Shown here one piece after another: positions 44,827-54,016 of a stretch of 60,034 bases of DNA. This stretch comes from Verrucomicrobiia bacterium (GTDB lineage: Bacteria > Verrucomicrobiota > Verrucomicrobiia > Limisphaerales > DASXHY01). Where the stretch lies: positions 1 through 60,034 of the forward strand of contig DASPIL010000106.1 of assembly GCA_035629175.1 (NCBI GenBank). Reading direction: 5' to 3'. How positions within the stretch are numbered: position 1 is the stretch's first letter; each line of letters opens with the position of its first letter. The translations under genes were made by a program, and so were the position numbers. The notes beneath the pieces are model-generated. The model saw nothing but the letters and a program-made list of their open reading frames with translations, had not been told where the DNA came from and made no database searches.

Positions 44827-46518
44827 ATGTTCAACGCTACAACAACCGAGACGAAGCAAACGCCGCCGCCGGTCGAAACGATCAAGGTGAAGGTGGACGG
44901 ACGGGAGGTCGATGTCCCCAAGACCACGATCGATCCCATTACAGGGAAGCCTGTGCCGACCACCATGATCCAGGCGTGCAGCGCCGTTCGCGTGGACGTG
45001 CCGCACTATTGCTATCATCCCAAGCTCCCCATCGCCGGCAACTGCCGCATGTGCCTCGTCGAGTTCGGAACGCCCGCGCTGGGGCCTGATCGCAAGCCCA
45101 TCATCAATCCCGACGGAACGCCGAAGATTGCGAAGTCACCGCGACCAGCGATCGCATGCGCGACGCCCATTTCCCCAGGAATGGAGATTTACACGAATAC
45201 TCCCGCCGTGAAGCAGATGCGGGAAGGCGTGCTCGAATCGCTGTTAATCAATCATCCGCTGGACTGCCCAATCTGCGACCAGGCCGGGGAATGCAAGCTG
45301 CAGGAATATTCGGTCGACTATGGCCAGGCCGCGAGCCGCTTTGTGGAACCCAAGGTTCACAAGCCGAAGCGCGTCGACCTTGGGCCGCGTATTGTCCTGG
45401 ACGCGGAACGCTGCATCCTTTGCACGCGCTGCATTCGCTTCACCAAGGATGTGGTTGGCGACGATGCCCTGGGCATCGTGAATCGTGGCAGCTTCAACAC
45501 CATCACTGCGTATCCGGGCAAACCTTTCGACAACAACTATACGCTGAACACGGTGGACATCTGCCCGGTCGGCGCGCTGACGTCGAAGGACTTTCGATTC
45601 AAGATGCGCGTTTGGTTCCTGAAGGAAACCAAGAGCGTCTGCACGAGTTGCGCCACGGGCTGCAACATCATCGTTGGATCGCGCAACGAGACGGTGTTCC
45701 GCTATGAGCCGCGCGAGAACGATGCGGTGAACGTCACGTGGATGTGCGACTACGGCCGGCTGAATTACAAATGGATCAATCGGCCGGATCGGCTCACTCA
45801 GGTGCTCGGACCCGGGGGGCGGGTGCTGGGATGGGCGGACGCGTTGCGGCAGATTTCGGACTTGTTGAACAGTGCGGCGCAAGGATCCGTGGCAGTGATC
45901 GCCTCGGCGCGGCAGACGAATGAAGAACTATTTCTGTTGAAGAAGCTCGCCAGCAAATTTGGCGCAATCACAGATTCGGTTCCGCGCGTCGGCGAAGGCG
46001 ATCGACTCCTCCTGAACGAGGATCGCAACCCAAATACAAACGGCGCGCGGCTGACGGGCATCTGCTTCACCGAGATGGGCGACCAGATCCCGAAAATCGC
46101 GCAGGGCATCGAAAGTGGAACCATTACGACGTTGATTGTCTTTGGTGAAGATGTGACGACGTGCGGAATTGAAGCGGCCACGCTCGGCAAGGTGCCCACG
46201 CTCATCGTGAGCGATATTCTGCCCAACGAAACGATCAGGCGTGCGACGTATTTGCTGCCTGGCTGCGCCCATGCGGAGAAGCGCGGGACGTTCACCAACA
46301 CCAAGGGCCGGGTGCAGAAGTTCATGAAAGCCATTGAGCCGCGCGGCGACGCCCGGCCTGAGTGGGAATTCCTGCATGAGCTCGTGTTGAACGTGACCAA
46401 GCAGGACGGCTTCAAGAGCATCGAAGGCCTGTTCAACCTCATGGCCCAGGAGGTTCCCGCGTTCAAGGGACTCACGTGGGCAACGCTGGGCGACACGGGA
46501 ATAACGGTGGAGATTTGA
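44827..46518 (+). CDS. nuoG: NADH-quinone oxidoreductase subunit G
   Basis: 563 residues from ATG 44827, much shorter than the 780-900 of many NuoG proteins. The N-terminal 2Fe-2S domain (PHYCYHPKLPIAGNCRMCLVE, as adjacent stretches, with the fourth ligand in IACATP), the His-Cys3 4Fe-4S motif HPLDCPICDQAGECKLQE, and the next 4Fe-4S set (CILCTRCIRF, CPVGAL) are complete. A further Cys set, KSVCTSCATGCNI, marks the start of the molybdopterin-like domain, which is reduced to about 270 residues. Electron wire of the peripheral arm. Confidence 0.96.
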   Translation: MFNATTTETKQTPPPVETIKVKVDGREVDVPKTTIDPITGKPVPTTMIQACSAVRVDVPHYCYHPKLPIAGNCRMCLVEFGTPALGPDRKPIINPDGTPKIAKSPRPAIACATPISPGMEIYTNTPAVKQMREGVLESLLINHPLDCPICDQAGECKLQEYSVDYGQAASRFVEPKVHKPKRVDLGPRIVLDAERCILCTRCIRFTKDVVGDDALGIVNRGSFNTITAYPGKPFDNNYTLNTVDICPVGALTSKDFRFKMRVWFLKETKSVCTSCATGCNIIVGSRNETVFRYEPRENDAVNVTWMCDYGRLNYKWINRPDRLTQVLGPGGRVLGWADALRQISDLLNSAAQGSVAVIASARQTNEELFLLKKLASKFGAITDSVPRVGEGDRLLLNEDRNPNTNGARLTGICFTEMGDQIPKIAQGIESGTITTLIVFGEDVTTCGIEAATLGKVPTLIVSDILPNETIRRATYLLPGCAHAEKRGTFTNTKGRVQKFMKAIEPRGDARPEWEFLHELVLNVTKQDGFKSIEGLFNLMAQEVPAFKGLTWATLGDTGITVEI

Positions 46519-46534
46519 TTCCGCGCTGAAACCC

Positions 46535-47581
46535 ATGACCTGGATCGACAATTTGGATTCGACTGCAAGTTTCGCGTTGTTCAGCGCGCTGAAAATCCTT
46601 GGCGTGTTTTCAGTGCTGATGTTCATCGTTGCGTACGCAGTATGGATTGAGCGCAAGGTTTCGGCAGCGATTCAGGATCGGATTGGCCCGAATCGCTTCG
46701 GCATTTTCGGTTTGTTGCAGCCGGCTGCAGATGCGGTGAAGGCGTTCCTCAAGGAAGACTTTACGCCAGCGCACGTGCGGAAGGTTTACTTCTGGCTCGC
46801 GCCCGCAATCGTGATGATTCCCAGCATCCTGGTTGTTGCCGTGATTCCGTTCGGATCGTATCTCGGCGAACAGAAGATGGTTATCGCGGATCTTGACGTG
46901 GGGATTCTCTACACGTTCGGCATCGTCTCTCTTGGCGTCTATGGCATTGTGCTGGCGGGTTACGCCGCCAACTCGAAGTATCCGTTCCTTGGGGGGATTC
47001 GATCGAGCGCACAAATGATCTCCTATGAAATCGCAATGGGGCTGTCGGTCGTCGCTGTGTTCCTGCTGGTCGGTGACTTGAACCTCAGCAACGTGGTGCT
47101 GTATCAGGCGCCGGGTCTTTTGGACTGGTTGATCTTCAAGCAGCCGCTGGCCTTTGTGATTTTCCTGGTGGCGGGCTTTGCAGAGACGAATCGCACGCCC
47201 TTCGATCTTCCCGAAGCCGAGCAGGAGCTGGCGGGCGGATATAATGTGGAATACAGCTCCATGAAGTTCGCACTGTTCTTCATGGGTGAATACGCGAGCG
47301 TGACGGCCATCTGCGCGCTGACCGTGACCTTGTTTTTTGGGGGCTGGAGCCTGCCGTTTGGGCCATTCAACCAGCCTGCGGACAGCATTTGGATTGGACT
47401 GGCGCACATAGGGATATTTCTGGCCAAGACGATCTTCCTGCTTTGCGTGATCGTGTGGGTGCGCTGGATGTGGCCGCGTTTCCGGTATGATCAATTGATG
47501 GATCTCGGCTGGAGGCGCTTCATCCCGCTGGCGTTGGCCAATGTGGTGCTGACAGCATTTATTTTGTGGGCTCGAAGCTAA
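46535..47581 (+). CDS. nuoH: NADH-quinone oxidoreductase subunit H
   Basis: 348 residues, eight membrane helices. Conserved stretches: AVWIERKVSAAIQDRIGPNR, KEDFTPAHVRK, ALAGYAANSKYPFLGGIRSSAQMISYE-type segment (AGYAANSKYPFLGG, SSAQMISYEIAMG), and ETNRTPFDLPEAEQELAGG. It forms part of the quinone channel and the first proton-path element at the foot of the peripheral arm. Stop overlaps nuoI (TAATG). Confidence 0.97.
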   Translation: MTWIDNLDSTASFALFSALKILGVFSVLMFIVAYAVWIERKVSAAIQDRIGPNRFGIFGLLQPAADAVKAFLKEDFTPAHVRKVYFWLAPAIVMIPSILVVAVIPFGSYLGEQKMVIADLDVGILYTFGIVSLGVYGIVLAGYAANSKYPFLGGIRSSAQMISYEIAMGLSVVAVFLLVGDLNLSNVVLYQAPGLLDWLIFKQPLAFVIFLVAGFAETNRTPFDLPEAEQELAGGYNVEYSSMKFALFFMGEYASVTAICALTVTLFFGGWSLPFGPFNQPADSIWIGLAHIGIFLAKTIFLLCVIVWVRWMWPRFRYDQLMDLGWRRFIPLALANVVLTAFILWARS

Positions 47582-48123
47582 TGATTGTTAACCGCAAAAA
47601 ACTGAATTTCTGGGAACGCCTTTACGTGCCCGCCGTCGTGGGCGGGTTCAAGGTCACCGCGCGCCACTTCTTCAAGAAGAAGGTGACGATGCAGTATCCG
47701 GAGGAGAAGTGGGTCGTGCCGCCCGGATATCGCGGAGCGCCTTACCTTGTCAAGGACCAGGAGGGAAACACCAAGTGCGTCTCCTGCCAGTTGTGCGAAT
47801 TTGTCTGTCCGCCCAAGGCCATCCGCATCACGCCTCCCGGCCCTGACGGCCAGCTGGCGGATCGCCCGAATGCCGAGAAGATGCCGAAGGAATTCGAGAT
47901 CAACATGCTTCGCTGCATCTTCTGTGGCTATTGCCAGGAAGTGTGCCCTGAGGAAGCGATCTTTCTGCAGCAGGATTATTCGTTGAACGCGGAGAGCCGC
48001 GAGGAATTGATTTACAACAAAGAGAAGCTGCTGGAACTCGGGGGCACACATGCGGGCATCCAGAAATGGAAGCACAAGGCGGAGGAAACGCAGGAGCAGG
48101 AACATTTCCCGGTGAAACCCTGA
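47581..48123 (+). CDS. nuoI: NADH-quinone oxidoreductase subunit I
   Basis: 180 residues from ATG 47581, overlapping the nuoH stop. Two 4Fe-4S ferredoxin motifs, CVSCQLCEFVCP and CIFCGYCQEVCP (clusters N6a and N6b). An amphipathic N-terminus (ERLYVPAVVGGFKVTARHFF) lies on the membrane. The C-terminal 30 residues are charged. Connects NuoG to NuoB in the electron path. Confidence 0.97.
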   Translation: MIVNRKKLNFWERLYVPAVVGGFKVTARHFFKKKVTMQYPEEKWVVPPGYRGAPYLVKDQEGNTKCVSCQLCEFVCPPKAIRITPPGPDGQLADRPNAEKMPKEFEINMLRCIFCGYCQEVCPEEAIFLQQDYSLNAESREELIYNKEKLLELGGTHAGIQKWKHKAEETQEQEHFPVKP

Positions 48124-48159
48124 CGCCTCATCGCCGCGGTCCAATTACTCAGAAGGTCA

Positions 48160-48681
48160 ATGCAGGACACATTACAATACGTTTTTTCGAGCAACGGTCT
48201 TTTCTGGCTGTTCGCCGCCCTGGCGCTGCTCTGCGGCTGCCTCGTGATCCTGAGCCGCAATCCTGTGACGAGCGCGATGTTCCTGGTCCTGACGATCGCG
48301 TCTCTTGCCGGGCTGTTCGTGCTGCTCAACGCCTTCTTTCTCGCGGCCATTCAAATCCTTGTTTATGCAGGGGCCGTCATGGTTCTGTTCCTGTTCGTCA
48401 TCATGCTCCTCGATCTTCGCGCTGAACAACGCCATCGGATCAAGCTGTTCGGAGTGATCGGCGGAGCCGTTTCTGTGGGTGCCGTCATTGCGGTTCTCCT
48501 GCGCGCGCTCTACGTCACAAAGCCGGGTGCGAACCTGGCGGCGCCAGAGGTCGTCGGCGATACCGTCGCGCTCGGCAAACTGCTTTTCACAAAGTATGTG
48601 CTGCCGTTCGAAATTGTGTCGGTGCTGCTGCTGGTCGCGATGGTGGGCGTCATTCTGTTGAGCAAAAAGGATCTCAAGTGA
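48160..48681 (+). CDS. nuoJ: NADH-quinone oxidoreductase subunit J
   Basis: 173 residues, five membrane helices; the conserved third helix region reads [31 protein letters not shown], broken here as [15 protein letters not shown] and [11 protein letters not shown]. Membrane-arm subunit with the pi-bulge helix. It starts 36 bp after nuoI and its stop overlaps nuoK (GTGA). Confidence 0.96.
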   Translation: MQDTLQYVFSSNGLFWLFAALALLCGCLVILSRNPVTSAMFLVLTIASLAGLFVLLNAFFLAAIQILVYAGAVMVLFLFVIMLLDLRAEQRHRIKLFGVIGGAVSVGAVIAVLLRALYVTKPGANLAAPEVVGDTVALGKLLFTKYVLPFEIVSVLLLVAMVGVILLSKKDLK

Positions 48682-48983
48682 ACGTGGGATTGGAACATTA
48701 CCTGGCCGTCAGCGGACTATTGTTCGCACTGGGGCTGTTTGGCGTGGTGGTGCGGCGCAATGTGCTCGTGATGTACATGTGCCTCGAATTGATGTTGAAC
48801 GCCGCGAATCTCGCCCTGGTTGCGTTCTCGCGCTTCACCAACAACCTTGATGGACAGGTGTTCGTGTTTTTCATCATCACGGTTGCCGCGGCTGAGGTCG
48901 CGGTGGGATTGGCGTTGATCGTCGCGCTCTACCGCCGCAGGAACACGGCGCACGTGGAAGAACTGGCAACAATGAAGCTTTGA
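48678..48983 (+). CDS. nuoK: NADH-quinone oxidoreductase subunit K
   Basis: 101 residues from a GTG overlapping the nuoJ stop. Three membrane helices with the two conserved glutamates, one in [14 protein letters not shown] and one in [17 protein letters not shown]. MrpC-like subunit of the proton path. The C-terminal tail is [16 protein letters not shown]. Confidence 0.96.
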   Translation: MNVGLEHYLAVSGLLFALGLFGVVVRRNVLVMYMCLELMLNAANLALVAFSRFTNNLDGQVFVFFIITVAAAEVAVGLALIVALYRRRNTAHVEELATMKL

Positions 48984-49029
48984 TGCGCTGGAGGAGAGAC
49001 ATGCAGCTCCGCGGTGAAGAAGAACCCGA

Positions 49030-50904
49030 ATGAAATTCGAAGCGTTACCCTGGTTGATCCTGTTCCTGCCGTTGCTGGCCGCAGCGGCGATCACTCTCTT
49101 CACGCAGAAAAATCGTGGCGTGAGCGCCGGGCTGTCCATCGGCGCGGTCGTGATCAGCTTCCTGCTCAGCGCCTTGTTCGTGAAGCTCAACGGCTTCAAT
49201 CCGCCGGCCAATGAACTTGCCGTCAACTGGCTTTCAATCGGTGACGCGCTGAGAATCGACTTCGGATTCCGCCTGGACCCCTTGAGTCTGGGAATGATCC
49301 TGATGGTCACGGGCGTTGCCGCGTTGATCCACATTTATTCGGTGGGTTACATGCACGACGATCCCGGCTTTTCTCGGTTCTTCGCGAGCCTGAGCCTGTT
49401 CACGTTCTCGATGCTGGGAATCGTGCTTTCGAACAATTTTCTGCAGATCTTCATTTTCTGGGAATTGGTGGGCGTGTCGAGTTACCTGCTGATCGGGTTC
49501 TGGTACGAGAAGGCGAGTGCCGCCGATGCGGCCAAGAAGGCCTTCATCACGAATCGGCTCGGTGACTTTGGGTTCCTGATTGGCATCCTCATTGTCTGGG
49601 CGGCGCTCGGGTCGTTGAACTTTCGACCGATCGAGCAGGCGCTGGCGGACAATCCCGAGGCCCTCGGCGCCCTTGCCACTATTGGCGGGCTGCTGATCTT
49701 CTGCGGCGCCGTTGGCAAGTCTGCGCAGTTTCCGCTGCACGTGTGGTTGCCCGACGCGATGGAGGGCCCAACGCCCGTCTCAGCGCTGATCCATGCGGCG
49801 ACAATGGTTGCTGCAGGCGTGTACATGTTGTGCCGCGTGTTTTTCGTGCTGAATGGCGAGGCGCTCCAGGTCATTGCATATGTGGGCGGTTTTACAGCAT
49901 TGCTCGCGGCGCTGATTGCACTCCAGCAGAACGACATCAAACGAATTCTGGCGTACTCGACGCTTTCACAACTGGGTTACATGGTCATGGCAGTCGGGTT
50001 GGGCGGACCCACACCCGCGATGTTCCATCTGACAACGCACGCGTTCTTCAAGGCGCTCCTGTTTCTCGGCTCGGGTTCAGTGATCCTGGCAATGCATCAC
50101 GAACAGGACATCTGGCAGATGGGCGCACTGCGAAAGAAAACGCCTGTGACGTTTTGGACATTCATGGTGGGCACGCTCGCCCTCGCCGGCCTGTGGCCGC
50201 TGAGCGGGTTTTTCAGCAAGGACTCCATTCTGGCGCTCGCGTATCACGAACGCAATTACCTGCTGTTCGGCGTGGCTGTCTTTGTGGCATTCCTTACCAC
50301 GTTCTACATGTTCCGCCTCGTGTTCGTGGTGTTCTTCAGCTCTGCCAAGTCGAAGCATGCGGAACACGCGCATGAATCGCCGGGAGTAATGACCTGGCCG
50401 CTCCGTCTGCTGGCGGTTCTCAGCGTCATCGGCGGGTTCATTGGAATTGAGGCGCTGTTTGCAGGTCAGCTGGCAGCCGACGCAAGCGAGCATCCCCACG
50501 GTTGGGCACAGCTCGTTTATCCATTCCAGCATGCGCCCGTCGCGGCGGCGTCGGGTCTCGTTGTGTTTGCGCTGGGATTGCTCGCAGCATGGGCCCTGTA
50601 TGGAAAGGGCGGCAAGGATCCGCTGCCCGAAAAGCTGGGCGCGCTTTCGCGGGCCATGCGGGATCGTTTTTATTTCGACGAACTATACGAAGCCACCGTC
50701 GTTCGCATGCACGATACCCTTGCAGCGATTGCCGGGTGGTTTGATCGCTGGATCATTGATGGCTTCGGCATTGGATTGATCCGGGGTGGAACGGATTTTG
50801 CCGGGCGGGCGCTGAGGCTTGCGCAAACCGGAAATCTCCAGACGTATGCGCTGCTGCTGGCGCTGGGCGTAGCCGTGCTGCTGGTGGTGGTCCTGGCGTC
50901 ATGA
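49030..50904 (+). CDS. nuoL: NADH-quinone oxidoreductase subunit L
   Basis: 624 residues, antiporter-like subunit at the distal end of the membrane arm. Conserved: DPLSLGMILMVTGVAALIHIYSVGYM-type opening, FWELVGVSSYLLIGFW with the key glutamate, GKSAQFPLHVWLPDAMEGPTPVSALIHAATMVAAGVYM region (lysine in VGKSAQFP), and LAYSTLSQLGYM. The lateral helix and a last anchor are in the C-terminal 130 residues. Begins 46 bp after nuoK; 10 bp before nuoM. Confidence 0.97.
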   Translation: MKFEALPWLILFLPLLAAAAITLFTQKNRGVSAGLSIGAVVISFLLSALFVKLNGFNPPANELAVNWLSIGDALRIDFGFRLDPLSLGMILMVTGVAALIHIYSVGYMHDDPGFSRFFASLSLFTFSMLGIVLSNNFLQIFIFWELVGVSSYLLIGFWYEKASAADAAKKAFITNRLGDFGFLIGILIVWAALGSLNFRPIEQALADNPEALGALATIGGLLIFCGAVGKSAQFPLHVWLPDAMEGPTPVSALIHAATMVAAGVYMLCRVFFVLNGEALQVIAYVGGFTALLAALIALQQNDIKRILAYSTLSQLGYMVMAVGLGGPTPAMFHLTTHAFFKALLFLGSGSVILAMHHEQDIWQMGALRKKTPVTFWTFMVGTLALAGLWPLSGFFSKDSILALAYHERNYLLFGVAVFVAFLTTFYMFRLVFVVFFSSAKSKHAEHAHESPGVMTWPLRLLAVLSVIGGFIGIEALFAGQLAADASEHPHGWAQLVYPFQHAPVAAASGLVVFALGLLAAWALYGKGGKDPLPEKLGALSRAMRDRFYFDELYEATVVRMHDTLAAIAGWFDRWIIDGFGIGLIRGGTDFAGRALRLAQTGNLQTYALLLALGVAVLLVVVLAS

Positions 50905-50914
50905 ATCGTTTGCG

Positions 50915-52516
50915 ATGACAACACTGAGTTACATTTTCCTCCTGCCCCTGCTGGCTGCGATCGTGCTGGCGTTTGTGCCGCGAAACTTCGCGGTGATCAT
51001 GCGCCTTGTTGCCGTCGTTGCGACAGGCCTTTCAGCGCTGCTTGCCGTAAAGATGTTCTGGCAATTCGATGCGCAGCAGAGCGGATATCAGTTCGTCACC
51101 ACCATCCCGTGGCTGGGCGCGGAGTCATTGGGGCTTGCATGCCGCCTGGGCGTGGATGGCATCAACGTTGGATTGGTGCTGATGGGTGCGATCGTGGCGT
51201 TTGCGGCCGCGTGCTGCGCGTGGGATATCAAAATCCGCGAGAAGGAGTTTTACATTCTCCTGCTGATCATGGCAGGCGGCATTCTCGGTGCATTCGCATC
51301 GCTCGACCTGTTCTTCTTCTATTTCTTCCACGAACTGGCGCTTGTTCCGACGTTCATCATGATCGGGTTGTGGGGTCGCGGTGAACGAAAGAATTATGCG
51401 ACGTTCCAGATCACGCTTTATCTGAGCGTCGGCGCGCTGGTTGCGCTCGTCGGGTTGATCGCACTTTACCTGCAGCTCCCCCTGGAAGCGCGGACGTTCG
51501 ATATTCCAGCGCTCACCCGCTATTTCGTTGAGAACCCAATGGCGCGCTCGGCGCAAAGCTTCATCTTCCCGCTGCTGTTATTTGGGTTCGGCGTTCTCGT
51601 TTCGCTCTGGCCGTTTCACACCTGGGCGCCAATCGGTTACGCCGCCGCCCCAACCGCAACCGCCATGCTGCATGCAGGCGTTCTCAAGAAGTTCGGGTTG
51701 TACGGCTTGATCCGCATTGCGCTGCCGCTGATGCCTGACGCGGCGCAAAGCTGGATGCACGTGCTCGCGTGGCTCTGCCTGGGCAATCTCGTTTACTGCG
51801 GGTGGGTGGCGATGCGGCAGAAGGATTTCAACTGGCTTGTTGGCTACAGCAGCGTGGCGCACATGGGCTTCATTTTCCTTGGGATCGCATCCCTCAATGT
51901 GGTGGGAGTCACGGGCGCGGTGCTGGTGATGGTGGCGCACGGGTTCCTCGCGGCGCTCACGTTCGGCTTGACTGGATATATCCACCAACAGACCGGCACG
52001 CTTGAGATTGGGCAGCTTGGCGGGTTGCTCCGAAAGCTGCCATTTATTGGAAGCGCATTGATCATGGCCGCGTTCGCGGGTTGCGGCTTGCCCGGCTTTG
52101 CCAACTTTGCGGGTGAGGTCACCGTGTTTTTCGGCCTCTGGCAGGAGCCATCGCTGCGGACGATTGCGGTCCTCGCTTGCTGGGGAGCGTTGATCATCGG
52201 CGCCATCTACATGCTGCGCGCGGTTCGAAATGCCCTTCATGCTGAAGTTCCCGAACAATGGGCGAACGTGACGGATGCGCCGCACATCTGGCGCAAGCTG
52301 CCGTTCATCGTCCTGTTATTCTGCTTGTTGCTGTTTGGAATTTTGCCACGGCTGCTTACGGACAAGATCACGCCCAGTGTTTCGCGAATCGTTCAAATGG
52401 CGCGGCCTGCATCCATTCCACAAGCCGCGGAGACGGACGCCGGCTTGGCAAGCGCCGCGAGTGCAGGCACAGGTGCGGGATCCAATGGGACCCCTGCGGC
52501 AACGGAAAACCAATGA
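50915..52516 (+). CDS. nuoM: NADH-quinone oxidoreductase subunit M
   Basis: 533 residues, 14 predicted membrane helices. Antiporter-like motifs: FFYFFHELALVPTFIMIGLWG with the conserved glutamate, SLWPFHTWAPIGYAAAPTATAMLHAGVLKKFGLYG region, and VGYSSVAHMGFIFLG. The hydrophilic C-terminal 45 residues are Ala/Gly/Thr-rich and not conserved. Its stop overlaps nuoN (ATGA). Confidence 0.97.
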   Translation: MTTLSYIFLLPLLAAIVLAFVPRNFAVIMRLVAVVATGLSALLAVKMFWQFDAQQSGYQFVTTIPWLGAESLGLACRLGVDGINVGLVLMGAIVAFAAACCAWDIKIREKEFYILLLIMAGGILGAFASLDLFFFYFFHELALVPTFIMIGLWGRGERKNYATFQITLYLSVGALVALVGLIALYLQLPLEARTFDIPALTRYFVENPMARSAQSFIFPLLLFGFGVLVSLWPFHTWAPIGYAAAPTATAMLHAGVLKKFGLYGLIRIALPLMPDAAQSWMHVLAWLCLGNLVYCGWVAMRQKDFNWLVGYSSVAHMGFIFLGIASLNVVGVTGAVLVMVAHGFLAALTFGLTGYIHQQTGTLEIGQLGGLLRKLPFIGSALIMAAFAGCGLPGFANFAGEVTVFFGLWQEPSLRTIAVLACWGALIIGAIYMLRAVRNALHAEVPEQWANVTDAPHIWRKLPFIVLLFCLLLFGILPRLLTDKITPSVSRIVQMARPASIPQAAETDAGLASAASAGTGAGSNGTPAATENQ

Positions 52517-54000
52517 ATCTTTCTTCGATCAGTCTCGAACTTTCAGTGGTCGGCCTCGGCCTGGTAATGCTGCTGGCCGATCTGTGGATGCCGCGCGAGC
52601 GCAAGTACCTGCTGGGTTACGGCGCCGCAGCTGCGCTGGGAGTAATGCTCCTTGTCAATGTTTCGGGTTGCGGCCTGTGCACAATCGACGGCTCTTCGTT
52701 CGGGGGAATGTTCATCCAGGACAGCCTTTCGCTCTTCTTCAAGCGGCTGTTTCTGATGTCCGCCATTTTGATCCTGATCATTGCTGTGGAGTTCTCCGAC
52801 TGCCTTGCATCCGCGGTGTCGGAGTACTACGCGCTCATGGTCTTTGCGCTGGCGGGAATGCTGTTCGCTGCGTCGGCCAACAACTTCGCCCTGCTGTTTG
52901 TCTCGCTGGAACTGATCACGGTGACGTTCTATGTGCTGACGAGTTTTCAGCGCGGACGCCAGGTGTCGCTCGAGGCGGGCGTCAAGTATCTCATCATCGG
53001 CGCACTCTCCTCGGCGTTCATGGTGTTTGGAATTGCGCTCGTGTCGGGGATTTCGGGCAAGATGAACTTCGCCGAGCTTTCAGCCGTGGCTTCCCAGTTC
53101 AGTGACAACAAAGTTTTCCTCATTGGCATTCTTTTCGTCCTCGTCGGGCTTGGTTTCAAGATTGCCGTGGTTCCGTTCCAGATCTGGGCGCCTGACGTCT
53201 ATCAAGGAGCCCCGACACCCACCACTGCGTTTCTTGCGATTGGCTCCAAGGCTGCGGGATTCGTGCTGCTGCTTCGATTCTTGTTTGCTGCGGTTCCCGC
53301 CATTACCGCGCAATGGGCGAATATTCTGATCGTGATTGCGGCGGCAACGATCTTGTATGGCAATCTCGGCGCGCTCCCCCAGCGGAACGTGAAGCGCCTC
53401 CTGGGCTACTCAAGCATCGCCCATGCAGGGTACCTTCTGATGGGCGTGGCAGCCCTCAACACGGCGGGACTCGCAGCCATCCTTTATTACCTCGGCGGGT
53501 ATCTTTTCACCGTGATCGCCGCGTTTGCAGTAATCAGCGTGGTCATGCGGAATCTGGAATCGGAAGACATCTCTGCATTTGGTGGATTGAATCAGCGTTC
53601 GCCCCTGCTGGCCGCAACGTTGACGATTTCCATGGTATCACTCGCGGGTATTCCTCCGCTGGCAGGGTTTTTCGGAAAGTTCCTGCTGCTGAAAGCCGTG
53701 GTGGAACAGGGCGCGAGCAACACTGGGTATTACGTTCTGGCGTTTATCGCGATGGCAGGCGTGGTGATGTCTCTGTACTACTATTTCAACGTGGTGCGAG
53801 CGGCCTACTGGGGTTCGGCTTCCAATGACACATCGCCAATCACCCTATCGATGCCGATGCGAGTGACGCTGTATGTCTGCATCGCGGGCGTGTTTTTCCT
53901 TGGCCTGGTTCCGGGCCCGCTGATGAAGCAAACCCGGCCCGCTGCCGAAGTTCTTGAAGTCCCAACTGCGGCCGTTGTCCGAGCGGACGCAGCGCTGTGA
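52513..54000 (+). CDS. nuoN: NADH-quinone oxidoreductase subunit N
   Basis: 495 residues from ATG 52513 (coupled to nuoM by ATGA). Third antiporter-like subunit: FVSLELITVTFYVLTSF with the glutamate, VPFQIWAPDVYQGAPTPTTAFLA, LLGYSSIAHAGYLLMG, and SLAGIPPLAGFFGKFLLLK. Last gene of the operon, ending 16 bp before the convergent trpE stop. Confidence 0.97.
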   Translation: MNLSSISLELSVVGLGLVMLLADLWMPRERKYLLGYGAAAALGVMLLVNVSGCGLCTIDGSSFGGMFIQDSLSLFFKRLFLMSAILILIIAVEFSDCLASAVSEYYALMVFALAGMLFAASANNFALLFVSLELITVTFYVLTSFQRGRQVSLEAGVKYLIIGALSSAFMVFGIALVSGISGKMNFAELSAVASQFSDNKVFLIGILFVLVGLGFKIAVVPFQIWAPDVYQGAPTPTTAFLAIGSKAAGFVLLLRFLFAAVPAITAQWANILIVIAAATILYGNLGALPQRNVKRLLGYSSIAHAGYLLMGVAALNTAGLAAILYYLGGYLFTVIAAFAVISVVMRNLESEDISAFGGLNQRSPLLAATLTISMVSLAGIPPLAGFFGKFLLLKAVVEQGASNTGYYVLAFIAMAGVVMSLYYYFNVVRAAYWGSASNDTSPITLSMPMRVTLYVCIAGVFFLGLVPGPLMKQTRPAAEVLEVPTAAVVRADAAL

Positions 54001-54016
54001 GCGACGGCTGATCCGC

